DNA from: Anaerohalosphaeraceae bacterium | Lineage (GTDB): Bacteria > Planctomycetota > Phycisphaerae > Sedimentisphaerales > Anaerohalosphaeraceae | Assembly (NCBI GenBank): GCA_035378985.1 | Contig: DAOSUR010000004.1 | Span: 62,001-126,000, forward strand | DNA length: 64,000 nt | Reading direction: 5' to 3' | Program-made: the position numbers and the translations under genes | Notes under the pieces: generated by a model | The model's database searches: none | What the model was told of the DNA's origin: nothing | What the model saw: only the letters and a program-made list of their open reading frames with translations | In this document: positions 1 through 8,991 of the stretch, piece after piece | Layout: each line of letters begins with the position of its first letter | How positions within the stretch are numbered: position 1 is the first letter of the stretch

Positions 1-327
1 CGCCATCGGCTTTTGCGGGGGCAGTTTCTGCGGTCGGTCCCCTCGCCGTTTCTTTACGAAATCGGGTTTGCCGGTGAAACGCAGGTTCGAGACCGAACGG
101 AGGACTGGGAAGGACATTTCGGCCTGTCCAAAGAGCCGAAATGCCGACTGGAAAAAACAGGGCCGAAGTTTGCCGTCAATGAACGGGTGGAGCATTCCAA
201 GTTCGGTCGGGGCAGCGTGAAGGAATTTCTGGACCTGGGCGAGGACAGCATCGTTGTGGTGCGTTTTGATTCGGGAACGACCAAATCTCTAATGCTCAAA
301 TATGCGTCTCTGGTGAAAGTTCAGTAA
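1..327 (+). CDS. UvrD/PcrA-type ATP-dependent DNA helicase, C-terminal end (partial)
   Basis: The frame is open to the left edge, so only about 108 C-terminal residues are visible and the start lies outside the window. The first part (RGQFLRSVPSPFLYEIG) resembles the 'SRFLxEIP' segment near the end of superfamily 1A helicases. After a charged linker comes a roughly 50-residue tail, starting at NERVEHSKFGRGSV and ending in KYASLVKV. It resembles the small SH3-like C-terminal domain of PcrA/UvrD, which contacts RNA polymerase in that family. The helicase motifs themselves are not in the window, so the assignment rests on the tail. pgi follows after 27 bp and may be cotranscribed. Confidence 0.72.
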   Translation, partial: RHRLLRGQFLRSVPSPFLYEIGFAGETQVRDRTEDWEGHFGLSKEPKCRLEKTGPKFAVNERVEHSKFGRGSVKEFLDLGEDSIVVVRFDSGTTKSLMLKYASLVKVQ

Positions 328-354
328 ACTGTATGTTGTTTAAGGGAATGAACT

Positions 355-1764
355 GTGAGTGCGAAGAATATCCATTTTTACTACAAGAATGTTTGTGAAG
401 AAATTTTGGGGCCTGAACACGGGATTACCTCCGGTCAGTTTGCTGACCTGGCGAAGAAGACAACTCCGCTGATTGAGCGGCTCAACCAGGAACGCAAAAG
501 CGGCAAGATACCCTATCGGGACCTGCCGTATCATTCCCGGTATCCAAAGGAGGTCAAGGAGCTGGCGGCCCGGCTTCAGCAGGAATGCGAAAACTTTGTG
601 GTATTGGGAATCGGCGGCTCGGCACTGGGGAATATTGCCCTGCAGACGGCGCTGAACCCGTATCTGTACAATCTGGATTCCAAACAGCGCAAAGGGCCGC
701 GTCTGTTTGTGTTTGACAATGTGGACCCGGTTCAGTTCGGCAGCTTTCTGGACTGGATTGGAGACCAGCTGAATAAGACCGTCTTTAACGTCATCAGCAA
801 ATCCGGTCAGACGGCGGAGACGGCGGCGCAGTTTCTTGTGATTCGGCAGATGCTTCTGGAGCGGCTGGGGCCGGAGGGGTACAAAAAGCAAATCGTGGCC
901 ACGACCGACCCGAAGAAGGGAACGCTGCGGGCCATTACGGACAAGGCCGGCTTTCGCGCGCTGGAGGTGCCGGACGGCGTGGGCGGGCGGTTCAGCGTGC
1001 TCAGTCCGGTCGGCCTTTTGAGTGCGGCGGTTTGCGGAATTGATATTGAGGCGCTCTTGGAGGGGGCCCGTCAGATGGATGAGCGGGTCAGCCGCACGGA
1101 CTTTTTCGCGAATCCGGCGGCCCTGAATGCGGCAATTCAGTGGCATTATTACCAAAGAGGCAAGCGGATTTCGGTGATGATGCCGTACTGCCATGCCCTC
1201 AAGGACCTTTCGGACTGGTATCGTCAGCTTTGGGCGGAAAGTCTGGGCAAGAAGACGGATTTGGACGGCAGGGCGGTTTTTGTAGGGCCGACTCCGGTCA
1301 ATGCTCTGGGGACGACAGACCAGCACAGCCAGGTGCAGCTGTACCGGGAAGGGCCGAATGATAAGGTCTTCACGTTTCTGCAGGTCAGGCAGTTTAAGCG
1401 GGACGTGGTGATGGGGGATTGTCCGCCGGAGGCACCGGAGCTGGGGTACTTGGCTCGAGCCAGTATGGCCAAATTGCTGAACAGCGAGAAATTGGCGACG
1501 GAATATGCACTGATACAGGACAAGAGGCCGTGTTTAACAGTAATTTTCGATTCGGTATGTCCCGAAACAGTCGGGCAGTTTTTCTATCTTTATGAAGTGA
1601 CGACTTCGCTGGCCGGCATGCTTTTCCATATTAACGCCTATGACCAGCCCGCCGTGGAGTTGGGCAAAGAGGCCACGTTTGCGCTGATGGGACGCGCGGG
1701 ATACGAAGAGATGGCCAAAAAGATTCGGCCGTTCCAGGAGACGGACAGCCGGTATCTTGTGTAA
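355..1764 (+). CDS. pgi: Glucose-6-phosphate isomerase
   Basis: This enzyme interconverts glucose-6-phosphate and fructose-6-phosphate in cytoplasmic glycolysis/gluconeogenesis. The protein has 469 residues, close to bacterial Pgi. The sugar-phosphate-binding motifs are intact: GIGGSALG at residues 85-92 and SKSGQTAET at 148-156. GGRFSVLS lies at 210-217. The signature QLWAESLGKK at 291-300 carries the expected catalytic Glu, and TDQHSQ at 321-326 supplies the active-site His. The start is GTG at 355, preceded by AAGGGA. No in-frame ATG gives a better start. The gene is 27 bp after the helicase and is followed by a 13-bp perfect inverted repeat. Identification is firm from the motifs. Confidence 0.95.
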   Translation: MSAKNIHFYYKNVCEEILGPEHGITSGQFADLAKKTTPLIERLNQERKSGKIPYRDLPYHSRYPKEVKELAARLQQECENFVVLGIGGSALGNIALQTALNPYLYNLDSKQRKGPRLFVFDNVDPVQFGSFLDWIGDQLNKTVFNVISKSGQTAETAAQFLVIRQMLLERLGPEGYKKQIVATTDPKKGTLRAITDKAGFRALEVPDGVGGRFSVLSPVGLLSAAVCGIDIEALLEGARQMDERVSRTDFFANPAALNAAIQWHYYQRGKRISVMMPYCHALKDLSDWYRQLWAESLGKKTDLDGRAVFVGPTPVNALGTTDQHSQVQLYREGPNDKVFTFLQVRQFKRDVVMGDCPPEAPELGYLARASMAKLLNSEKLATEYALIQDKRPCLTVIFDSVCPETVGQFFYLYEVTTSLAGMLFHINAYDQPAVELGKEATFALMGRAGYEEMAKKIRPFQETDSRYLV

Positions 1765-1780
1765 GAAACCGACAAGCAGA

Positions 1781-1813
1781 AAGGCCTTGCAAGTGTTTAC
1801 CTTGCAAGGCCTT
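1781..1813. repeat. 13-bp perfect inverted repeat between pgi and tRNA-Lys
   Basis: AAGGCCTTGCAAG is followed by a 7-nt loop and its exact reverse complement. It lies between the pgi stop and the 3' end of the converging tRNA-Lys gene, where a bidirectional terminator would sit. Neither strand has a clear T-run after the stem, so it is not a textbook intrinsic terminator. It could block RNA ends or act with Rho. Confidence 0.6.
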
Positions 1814-1822
1814 ATGCCTAAA

Positions 1823-1895
<73 letters not shown>

Positions 1896-1912
1896 TTCGT
1901 TAAAGGTTCCGT

Positions 1913-1941
1913 ACTTTAGCAGGGGGTTGGGTGTCCTGCAA
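1913..1941 (-). promoter_or_regulatory. Sigma-70-type promoter for tRNA-Lys
   Basis: On the minus strand, TTGCAG and TAAAGT are separated by exactly 17 bp, with the -10 box 18 bp upstream of the tRNA 5' end. Confidence 0.6.
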
Positions 1942-2013
1942 GCGTAAATTTCCTCCGACTGCGTGAGAAGCCCTTTCCGAAGTCGGACGATTTGTACTTG
2001 TGCTCCCTCCCGA

Positions 2014-2085
2014 AGCCGAAGATGGGATTTGAACCCACAACCCCGGCTTTACGAAAGCCGTGCTCTACCGTTGAGCTACTTCGGC
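2014..2085 (-). tRNA. tRNA-Thr (anticodon CGT)
   Basis: The minus strand forms a 72-nt cloverleaf. The acceptor stem is GCCGAAG/CTTCGGC with discriminator U. The anticodon stem CGGCT/AGCCG encloses TTCGTAA, giving anticodon CGT. The T arm contains GGTTCAAATCC. No CCA is encoded. It is separated from tRNA-Lys by 118 bp and has its own promoter. Confidence 0.94.
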
Positions 2086-2100
2086 GGTATAGAAAAACAT

Positions 2101-2129
2101 CTTATAACCGTTTTGATTGGAAAAAGCAA
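2101..2129 (-). promoter_or_regulatory. Sigma-70-type promoter for tRNA-Thr
   Basis: On the minus strand, TTGCTT and TATAAG are 17 bp apart, with the -10 box 15 bp upstream of the tRNA 5' end. Confidence 0.55.
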
Positions 2130-2187
2130 GCATTTCAAGACGAGATTTCCCGGCCGAAACGATTCCAATCCAAAGCGGGGAAATCCC

Positions 2188-2216
2188 TTTACAGATTTTG
2201 GAAGTCGGATTATAAC
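2188..2216 (+). promoter_or_regulatory. Sigma-70-type promoter for the acyl-CoA synthetase operon
   Basis: TTTACA and TATAAC have a 17-bp spacer and sit about 110 bp before the synthetase start. This predicts a leader of about 105 nt, in which I see no recognisable regulatory fold. Confidence 0.5.
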
Positions 2217-2328
2217 TACGGGGCGAAATTGAGAAAAAGAATTCCGGAACGTTCTGATTCCGGAGCAAAGGCGGAGAAAGGGCCGACAACGGTTTGAGCA
2301 AGACTCCCCTTTTGAAGGGTAATCGTCC

Positions 2329-4440
2329 ATGACGGGTTTGGAGCGTTTTTTTGAGCCCCGTTCTATAGCTATCGTGGGGGCATCGAGGAAACCGGGCAAG
2401 GTGGGCTATGAGCTGTTTGCCGCAATGCAGAAAGCGGGGTATCCCGGGGCTCTCTATCCCGTCAATCCCAATGCTTCGGAAATCGGGGGGCTGCCGTGTT
2501 ATCCGACCTTGAAGGCCATCGGTTCGGTTCCGGATTTGGTGGTGGTGGCGGTGGCGGCCAAACTGGTCCCGCAGGTCATCAAGGAATGTGCGGAAATCGG
2601 GGTTCAGGCGGTTATTATCATTTCGTCCGGATTTAAGGAAACAGGGCCGGAGGGGGCTCGTCTGGAGCAGGAGATTCTTCAAACGGCTCGGGCCGCCGGC
2701 ATCCGCATCATTGGGCCCAACTGCATCGGGATTATGGTGCCGTCCAGGAAAATCAATGCCAGTTTCGGCGGGGAGTTGCCGGAGCCGGGCAATGTGGCCT
2801 ATTTTTCTCAGTCCGGCTCTCTGCTGGCGGCATTTGTCGATATGGCTCGAAACTGGGGGATGGGGTTCAGCAAACTGGTAAGCATCGGCAACAAGGCGGA
2901 TGTGGATGAATTGACGCTGATTCGGGCGCTGGGGGATGACCCGGAGACGGCGGTGATTGCGGGCTATCTGGAGACGATTTCAGACGGGGATGCGTTCATC
3001 AAGCAGGCCGAGCGGATCAGCCGGCGCAAGCCGATTCTGCTTTTGAAAGCCGGTTTTACGGAGGCCGGGGCTCGGGCGGCTTCGTCGCATACGGGGCGTC
3101 TGGCGGAGGCGGAAACGGCGTATGAGTGTGTGTTTGAACGGGCAGGGGTGATTCGCTGTGAGTCGATTAAGCATCAGTTTTACTATGCGCAGGCGTTTGC
3201 GTATGAACCCTGTCCAGCCGGACCGCGGGTGGCGGTGATAGCCAATGCAGGCGGGGCGGGAATTATGGCGACCGACGCCATCGAGCGGGAGAAACTGCAG
3301 CTGGCGGTTTTTACAGAGCAGACGATGCGGATTCTCGAACAGTCGCAGCAGATGGCTCGGGCGGCCAACATCCGCAATCCGATTGACCTGTTGGGCGATG
3401 CGCTGGAGGACCGGTACGAGTTTGCTTTGCGGACGGTGCTGGATGATCCGAATGTGGACAGTGCCCTGGTGCTGCTCAGTCCGCATGCGATGACGGCGTG
3501 TGTGGCGACGGCGGAGGCGATTGTGCGTGTGACTCGCGAAAAGCCGGGCAAACCGGTTCTGGCTTGTTTTTTGGGAGCCAGCCGGGTCGCTGAGGCGCTG
3601 AAGGTTCTTCGGGACGGGCATATTCCCCAGTACGACTGTCCGGAAAGTGCCGTTCGCACGCTCAAAGTCATGACGCAGTATCATGCCTGGCGGAATCGGC
3701 CGAAACGGGTCGTGAAACTGTTTAATGTGAACCGCCGGAAGGTGGAGCGGATTATTGAGCGGCATCTGCGGCTGGGCCAGATGGAAGTGGGGGAGATGGA
3801 AACCAAGGAAGTGCTGGAGGCGTACGGGTTTGTTACGCCGGCCGGCGGAATCGCTACAACGCCGGAGCAGGCCGCCGGTATTGCCAGGCAAATCGGTTTT
3901 CCGGTGGTTCTGAAGGTCTGGTCGCCGGATATCATTCACAAAACAGAGGTCGGCGGGGTCAAAACCAACATCACCAGCGAGCAGGAGGTGATGGATGTCT
4001 TTGATTTGATGATGTACCGCATCCCGAAAAAGGCCCCGCATGCCCATATTCTCGGAATCAGCGTTGAGCAGATGTGCAATACAGGCAAGGAGGTGATTTT
4101 GGGGATGACGCGGGACCCGCGTTTTGGTCCGCTGATGATGTTTGGGATGGGCGGCAAGCTGGTGGAGGTGCTGGAGGATGTGGCGTTTTATCCGGCGCCG
4201 CTGACGGCGGAGGAGGCCAAAGAGATGCTGGTCCGCACCAAGACGTATGATATCCTGCGGGGCGCCCGGGGCGAGGAGGGGGTGGATATTGATGCGATTG
4301 CAGAGGCCCTGCAGCGTCTGAGCCAGCTGGTGACGGAGTTTCCCCAAATCAAGGAAATGGACATCAACCCGTTCGTGGTCGGCAAAGAGGGGGTCACGCC
4401 GATTGCGGTGGATGCAATGATGACCCTCGAAAAACGCTGA
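2329..4440 (+). CDS. ADP-forming acyl-CoA synthetase (acetate-CoA ligase type)
   Basis: This 703-residue protein has the full single-chain architecture of ADP-forming acyl-CoA synthetases. A CoA-binding Rossmann domain (about 6-130, GASRKPGKVG) is followed by a CoA-ligase domain with the phospho-histidine motif ASSHTG (His254). A flavodoxin-like ligase domain spans about 295-450, and a C-terminal ATP-grasp domain spans about 480-700 (FPVVLKVWSPDIIHKTE). Enzymes of this family interconvert acyl-CoA + ADP + Pi and acid + CoA + ATP, often making ATP from acetyl-CoA in fermenters. The catalytic His is present, so it should be active and not one of the inactive regulatory versions. Its downstream partner carries the GNAT domain that Pat-type protein acetyltransferases fuse directly to such a synthetase. 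The exact acyl substrate cannot be read from sequence. Confidence 0.88.
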   Translation: MTGLERFFEPRSIAIVGASRKPGKVGYELFAAMQKAGYPGALYPVNPNASEIGGLPCYPTLKAIGSVPDLVVVAVAAKLVPQVIKECAEIGVQAVIIISSGFKETGPEGARLEQEILQTARAAGIRIIGPNCIGIMVPSRKINASFGGELPEPGNVAYFSQSGSLLAAFVDMARNWGMGFSKLVSIGNKADVDELTLIRALGDDPETAVIAGYLETISDGDAFIKQAERISRRKPILLLKAGFTEAGARAASSHTGRLAEAETAYECVFERAGVIRCESIKHQFYYAQAFAYEPCPAGPRVAVIANAGGAGIMATDAIEREKLQLAVFTEQTMRILEQSQQMARAANIRNPIDLLGDALEDRYEFALRTVLDDPNVDSALVLLSPHAMTACVATAEAIVRVTREKPGKPVLACFLGASRVAEALKVLRDGHIPQYDCPESAVRTLKVMTQYHAWRNRPKRVVKLFNVNRRKVERIIERHLRLGQMEVGEMETKEVLEAYGFVTPAGGIATTPEQAAGIARQIGFPVVLKVWSPDIIHKTEVGGVKTNITSEQEVMDVFDLMMYRIPKKAPHAHILGISVEQMCNTGKEVILGMTRDPRFGPLMMFGMGGKLVEVLEDVAFYPAPLTAEEAKEMLVRTKTYDILRGARGEEGVDIDAIAEALQRLSQLVTEFPQIKEMDINPFVVGKEGVTPIAVDAMMTLEKR

Positions 4441-4470
4441 AATCCGCCTGAAGTTTTTGGAGGTCTTCTG

Positions 4471-6336
4471 ATGATGTCGTCCTTTGACTGGAAGCAGAAA
4501 TATGCGAATCGGGTCTGCACGGCCCGTGAGGCGATGAAGCTGATTAAGCCGGGAGACCGGATTTTTATCGGGACCGGCTGCGGGCAGCCGCAGCACCTTG
4601 TGCAGGCCCTGGTGGAATACGGCGACCATATTTACGATGCCCACATCATTCACCTGCTGACGATGGGGGCGGCGCCCTATGTGGAGCCCAAATTCCGCGA
4701 GAAGTTCAAGATGAACTCCTTTTTCATTGCGGAGAATGTGCGCGGGGCGATGGAGGAGGGCGTGGGGGATTATACGCCGATTTTTCTTTCAGATATTCCC
4801 CGCCAGTTTGAAAGCGGCGGGATTCCGCTGGATGTGGCGCTGATTTCCGTGACGGAGCCGGATGTCAACGGGCTGTGCAGTCTGGGGGTGTCGGTGGATA
4901 TTGTCAAGTCAGCGGCGGCCAATGCCAAATATGTGATTGCCCAGGTCAATCGGTATATGCCGCGCACCCTCGGAAACAGTTTTATTCATGTCAACTCGAT
5001 TGATGCAATGGTGCCGTATGATGAGCCGATTATCACGGTGGAGCCGCCGACGAGCAATGAGGTGCTGCGGAGAATCGGGCAGAATCTGAGCCGGCTGATT
5101 GAAGACGGCAGCACGATTGAATGCGGCATCGGACGAATTCCCCAGGCGATGGCGGAGTTTCTCCACGACAAGAAGGAGCTGGGCGTTCATACGGAGATGT
5201 TCGGGGACTGGATTATCGAGCTGATTGAATGCGGTGCGGTGACCTGTTCGAAAAAGACCATCAACAACGGACGGGTGGTGGCCAGTTTCTGTATGGGCTC
5301 TCAGCGGCTTTACGACTATATCAACAACAATCCGTTTTTTGAGTTTCATCCGACGGAATATGTCAATGACCCGTTTGTGATTGCGCAGCACGACAAGATG
5401 GTCGGGATTAATGTCGGCCTGGAGATTGATTTGACCGGTCAGGTTTGCGCGGACTCGCTGGGATATCGGTTTTACAGCGGCATCGGCGGTCAGGTGGATT
5501 TTATTCGGGGATGCGCCCGCAGCCGCGGCGGCAAGCCGATTATTGCGATGCCCTCCACCGCCAAAGACGATACGGTTTCCCGCATTGTGCCGGCGCTGAC
5601 GGAAGGGGCGGGAGTCGTGACCACGCGGGGAGATGTGCATTATGTAGTGACCGAATACGGGATTGCCTACCTGCACGGAAAAAGCATCCGGGAGCGGGCT
5701 CTGGCCCTGATCAATATCGCCCATCCGAAATTCCGCAAAGAGCTGATTCAGGCGGCCAAGGCCCGCAAATACATTTCGCCGGACCAGATTGAGATTGAAT
5801 GGGACAAGGTCCGGTATCCTCAGGAACTGGAAAAGTATGAGACGCTCAAGGACGGAACCGAAATCTTTCTGCGTCCGGTCAAGCCGACTGATGAGAGTGC
5901 TTTGTCGGAGATGCTGTATTCGCTCAGTCCGGATTCTGTGAAGAAGCGGTATTTCACCCATACGAAAACGTTTCCTCATAAGGATGTTCAGAAACTGACC
6001 AATGTGGATTATGAGCAGAATCTGGCGATTGTAGGGGTGGTGCCGGGACCGGAGGGGCAGGAGGAGATTGTGGCGATAGCCCAGTATTTTCTGGACCCCA
6101 AGACAATGACGGCTGAAGTGGCATTTATTGTACAGGACGAATGGCAGGATAAGGGGATGGGCTCTCTGCTTTTGGAATATCTGGTTCAAATTGCCCGCCA
6201 GCGCGGCGTAAAAAGTTTTTATGCAACGGTGCTGCCGATTAACAAGGCGATGCTGACGATTTTTTACAATTCCGGTTATAAAATTCATACGAAGTTTGAC
6301 GGAGAGGCCTACAGCATCACCTTTGAGATTCAGTGA
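4471..6336 (+). CDS. Acetyl-CoA hydrolase/CoA-transferase fused to a C-terminal GNAT acetyltransferase
   Basis: Residues 1 to about 440 match the acetyl-CoA hydrolase/4-hydroxybutyrate CoA-transferase family. This includes the N-terminal GDRIFIGTGCGQP segment, the ECGIGRIPQA motif near 217-226, and HTEM at 240-243, whose Glu is the expected CoA-thioester residue. GIGGQVDFIRG follows. From about 450 to 621 there is a GNAT domain (FLRPVKPTDESAL, then WQDKGMGSLLLEYLV as the acetyl-CoA P-loop). It is of the kind found at the C-terminus of Pat/YfiQ lysine acetyltransferases. It begins 30 bp after the ADP-forming synthetase, behind GGAGG, so the two should be cotranslated. A role in acetate/acyl-CoA exchange with acetylation-based control is inferred. 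Fusions of this sort are known in some bacteria. Confidence 0.85.
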   Translation: MMSSFDWKQKYANRVCTAREAMKLIKPGDRIFIGTGCGQPQHLVQALVEYGDHIYDAHIIHLLTMGAAPYVEPKFREKFKMNSFFIAENVRGAMEEGVGDYTPIFLSDIPRQFESGGIPLDVALISVTEPDVNGLCSLGVSVDIVKSAAANAKYVIAQVNRYMPRTLGNSFIHVNSIDAMVPYDEPIITVEPPTSNEVLRRIGQNLSRLIEDGSTIECGIGRIPQAMAEFLHDKKELGVHTEMFGDWIIELIECGAVTCSKKTINNGRVVASFCMGSQRLYDYINNNPFFEFHPTEYVNDPFVIAQHDKMVGINVGLEIDLTGQVCADSLGYRFYSGIGGQVDFIRGCARSRGGKPIIAMPSTAKDDTVSRIVPALTEGAGVVTTRGDVHYVVTEYGIAYLHGKSIRERALALINIAHPKFRKELIQAAKARKYISPDQIEIEWDKVRYPQELEKYETLKDGTEIFLRPVKPTDESALSEMLYSLSPDSVKKRYFTHTKTFPHKDVQKLTNVDYEQNLAIVGVVPGPEGQEEIVAIAQYFLDPKTMTAEVAFIVQDEWQDKGMGSLLLEYLVQIARQRGVKSFYATVLPINKAMLTIFYNSGYKIHTKFDGEAYSITFEIQ

Positions 6337-6386
6337 ACGGTCTGTCTGCTGTCCTCGGAGGTTTTGAGAAAGGAGCTGCGGAGATT

Positions 6387-7790
6387 ATGACAGACATCCT
6401 GCATGCCTTTTGGGCCTGGCTTCTGACGAATATCGTTGCGATCGCCGGGTTTCTGCTGGGTGTTTTGCTGGTGGCGTATATTCTTCTGCAGAGGCGGTCT
6501 TTTTCCGGAACGATTGCCTGGCTTTTGGCGGTGGTTCTGATTCCGTATATCGGGGTGCCGCTTTATCTGATATTCGGAGGGCGAAAACTCCGCCGGGAGG
6601 CCGGAAAGAAAGATGAGCTGGGGCTGATTCAGCAGAAGGGCGAAGAGCGGGATTTGGGGCCGATTGAGCGGCTGCTCCGTTCCTATGGGCATCCGCCGGC
6701 GGAGGGTGGGCACAATCTGGTGCTGTGCCGGACGGGGGAAGAGACGTATCTGGAACTGATGAAGATGCTTCATTCCGCCCAGGAATCCATCTATTTGGCC
6801 ACCTTTATTTTTCGAAAGGACAAACGCGGAATTGAAGTGCTGGAGGTGCTTTCCGAGAAGGCCCGGGCGGGTGTGCGGGTGTGTCTGCTTCTGGATGGGG
6901 TAGGATGTCTTCATACACGGGGACGATTTCTCCGTCCCCTCCTCGAATCCGGCGGTCAGTATGCTCATTTTATGCCGGTCTTTCATCGTCCGTTTCGAGG
7001 CCGGGCAAACCTTCGCAATCATCGGAAAATTGTTGTCGTGGATGAAAAGAAGGTTTTGTCGGGAGGGACAAATATCGGCCGGGAATATATGGGGCCTGTG
7101 CCGTATGAAGGCCGGTGGCGGGATTTGGCGTTTACGCTGGAAGGGCCGGCTGTGCGGCATTATACGCAGGTTTTCCGCTATGACTGGTATTTTGCCAGCG
7201 GTCAGCAGCTCCCGGAAATCCGTCCGGAGCGATTGGCCGATAAGGGAAGCGGACAGGCGGTCGTGCAGGTTGTCCCGAGCGGGCCGGATGTGCCCAATGA
7301 TGCCCTGTACGATGCAATTCTGACGGCGGTTTATGCGGCCCAGGAGCGGTTCTGGGTGGTTACGCCGTATTTTGTGCCGGATGATTCTCTCACGCAGGCG
7401 CTGGTGCTGGCGGCACGGCGGGGCATCGATGTGCGGATTATTCTGCCTCGCCGGTCCAATCACCCTCTGGCGGATTGGGGGCGGGGGATTCCGCTTCGGG
7501 AGATTCAGCAGGCGGGGGGAAAGGTCCTTTTCTTTACACCGGGGATGCTGCACGCCAAGGTGATGCTGATGGACCGTCAGATGGCGATCCTCGGGTCGGC
7601 TAATATCGACTACCGGAGTTTGCTGATTAATTATGAGATTGTAATGTGTGTGTACAGTCCGGCGGAGATTGAGGCGGTTGAAACCTGGATTCGGATGCTG
7701 TTCGGCGGCTGTCAGGAGGGAATCGCACAGGCCGGTCTGGGGCGTCATTTGTGCGAGAGCATTGTCCGTACCCTGACTCCGCTGCTGTAG
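6387..7790 (+). CDS. cls: Cardiolipin synthase (phospholipase D family)
   Basis: This enzyme joins phosphatidylglycerol units into cardiolipin at the inner membrane. Two N-terminal membrane segments (about residues 8-30 and 38-60) are followed by the short phospholipase-D N-terminal region and two catalytic HxKxxxxD motifs. These are HRKIVVVD near residue 212, followed by SGGTNIG, and HAKVMLMD near 388, followed by GSANID. The frame is open back to a GTG at 6333 that overlaps the previous stop. I chose the ATG at 6387 because AGGAG lies 11 bp upstream and the first membrane segment then starts normally, giving 467 residues. It is close behind the CoA-transferase and converges with the anti-sigma gene, ending 3 bp from it. 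Confidence 0.92.
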   Translation: MTDILHAFWAWLLTNIVAIAGFLLGVLLVAYILLQRRSFSGTIAWLLAVVLIPYIGVPLYLIFGGRKLRREAGKKDELGLIQQKGEERDLGPIERLLRSYGHPPAEGGHNLVLCRTGEETYLELMKMLHSAQESIYLATFIFRKDKRGIEVLEVLSEKARAGVRVCLLLDGVGCLHTRGRFLRPLLESGGQYAHFMPVFHRPFRGRANLRNHRKIVVVDEKKVLSGGTNIGREYMGPVPYEGRWRDLAFTLEGPAVRHYTQVFRYDWYFASGQQLPEIRPERLADKGSGQAVVQVVPSGPDVPNDALYDAILTAVYAAQERFWVVTPYFVPDDSLTQALVLAARRGIDVRIILPRRSNHPLADWGRGIPLREIQQAGGKVLFFTPGMLHAKVMLMDRQMAILGSANIDYRSLLINYEIVMCVYSPAEIEAVETWIRMLFGGCQEGIAQAGLGRHLCESIVRTLTPLL

Positions 7791-7793
7791 CGG

Positions 7794-8339
7794 TCAGGGC
7801 AGTTCCGGCCCCCACGGGGGCTGCGGCAGGCAGGCGGAGACAAATCGAACCGCCGTCTGCATATCTTTGGCAAGATTGTCTATTTCTATTTCGAACGGCT
7901 GCTGAAGCGAGTCGGCGAGCAGCTGATTTTGGATTGTATAAAGGTCAGAAGTCAGTGCACGCTGAAACGGGTTGAGTTCCTTCGGAACATTCATGGGGGC
8001 AGGGCGATTGAGATTCCGGAGCAGCCCAAAGAGTGCGGCCAGAAGCAGCACAGCGGCGGCAGCAGTCAGGGGCCGCAATAGCCGATGTGTTTGCGGCTGG
8101 ACAAGAACCGTCTGCGATTCCCTGCGGATTTTGGAGAGGATCTTTCCTTCAAGAGCGGAGGTATCCGCAACGGGCCGGTCCGGCATTTCCCGTCGGAGTT
8201 TTGCTTCTACTTGAAGCAGACTTTCATAATAGAGCCGACAGGATGGGCATCGTTCCAGATGCCTGACGGCTCCGGCGGACAGGGGGGCTTTCTTATCCAA
8301 TGAACGGTTTATCTGTTTTTTAATGATGCTGCAATACAT
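7794..8339 (-). CDS. Anti-sigma factor with zinc-finger-like motif and one membrane segment
   Basis: The 181-residue protein begins with a short cytoplasmic region containing H27-x3-C31-x2-C34, the core of the zinc-binding anti-sigma (ZAS/zf-HC2) fold. One membrane segment follows (about 89-107), then a ~70-residue extracytoplasmic part without a recognised domain. It lies 4 bp downstream of an ECF sigma gene on the same strand, the usual arrangement of a sigma factor and its inhibitor. The ATG at 8339 follows AAAAGGAGTAAAACC, which decides the start over upstream in-frame codons. The signal sensed by the outer part is unknown. Confidence 0.75.
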   Translation of the reverse strand: MYCSIIKKQINRSLDKKAPLSAGAVRHLERCPSCRLYYESLLQVEAKLRREMPDRPVADTSALEGKILSKIRRESQTVLVQPQTHRLLRPLTAAAAVLLLAALFGLLRNLNRPAPMNVPKELNPFQRALTSDLYTIQNQLLADSLQQPFEIEIDNLAKDMQTAVRFVSACLPQPPWGPELP

Positions 8340-8343
8340 GGTT

Positions 8344-8952
8344 TTACTCCTTTTCCGCATACGCGAAACCTTTGGAGTTGGGGTAAAGGACAGCAAAATC
8401 CCTGCCGGTTTCTTTCCGGCGCAGTATCTCGGCCAGTCGGCGTCTGGCCCGGTGCAGCATGACGCGGGTATTCAGCCGGCTTTTGCGAAGAATTTGGGCA
8501 ATTTGTTCTGTAGAGAGATCTTCTTTGTATTTGAGCCACAGGAGGGTGTATTGTTCCGCCGGGAGCTCCCGTGCCCAGTGCCAGATGTTTTCCGAATCGG
8601 GATTCTGCAAATCTGAAGAAGCGTTTTCGACGGATAAGGACTGGAAAGAGCCGGTGGTTGGAATTTTCTTTTTTCGAAGAAAGGAGACGGTTTCGTGATA
8701 GGCGATGGAAAACAGCCAGGTTTTCAGAGAACTTTGACCGTCGAAAGAATCCCGCGAGCGGAAGGCCTTCAGAAATGTTTCCTGGCAGATGTCTTCTGCA
8801 TCAGCCGAACAGCGAACCCGACTGCAGATAAACCGCATCAGGGGAATGGTGTATTCCTGCACAATCTTCTCAAAGGCAAGGGCTGCCTTTTCGTTGTTCA
8901 AGTTGTCTTGTTGGAAGGGTTTTTCCTTGTACACGGTTTTGGGCCGTCCCAT
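8344..8952 (-). CDS. ECF-type RNA polymerase sigma factor
   Basis: This is a group 4 (extracytoplasmic function) sigma factor of about 202 residues. Region 2 is visible as FEKIVQEYTIPLMRFICSR through AEDICQETFLKAFR and SSLKTWLFSIAYHE. Region 4 includes ELPAEQYTLLWLKYKEDL and the helix-turn-helix STEQIAQILRKSRLNTRV. The frame extends to a TTG at 8973. I prefer the ATG at 8952, although neither start has a strong ribosome-binding site. It is the middle gene of a minus-strand trio: secreted protein, sigma, anti-sigma. This suggests the secreted protein at 8992-10011 belongs to the same regulon, and many ECF factors control their own operon. A GGAAC element precedes the trio at about 10062, but no convincing -10 partner is visible. 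Confidence 0.88.
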   Translation of the reverse strand: MGRPKTVYKEKPFQQDNLNNEKAALAFEKIVQEYTIPLMRFICSRVRCSADAEDICQETFLKAFRSRDSFDGQSSLKTWLFSIAYHETVSFLRKKKIPTTGSFQSLSVENASSDLQNPDSENIWHWARELPAEQYTLLWLKYKEDLSTEQIAQILRKSRLNTRVMLHRARRRLAEILRRKETGRDFAVLYPNSKGFAYAEKE

Positions 8953-8991
8953 TCTTTCTGTTTGTATGAACAAACAATTTGAAATGAACGT

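Noticed and set aside
340..1326. 328-codon frame on - opposite pgi
   Set aside because: Shadow of a strongly supported gene; Arg/His/Gln-rich composition and no motifs.
2980..4653. 557-codon frame on - opposite the acyl-CoA synthetase
   Set aside because: Antisense shadow caused by codon bias of the real gene.
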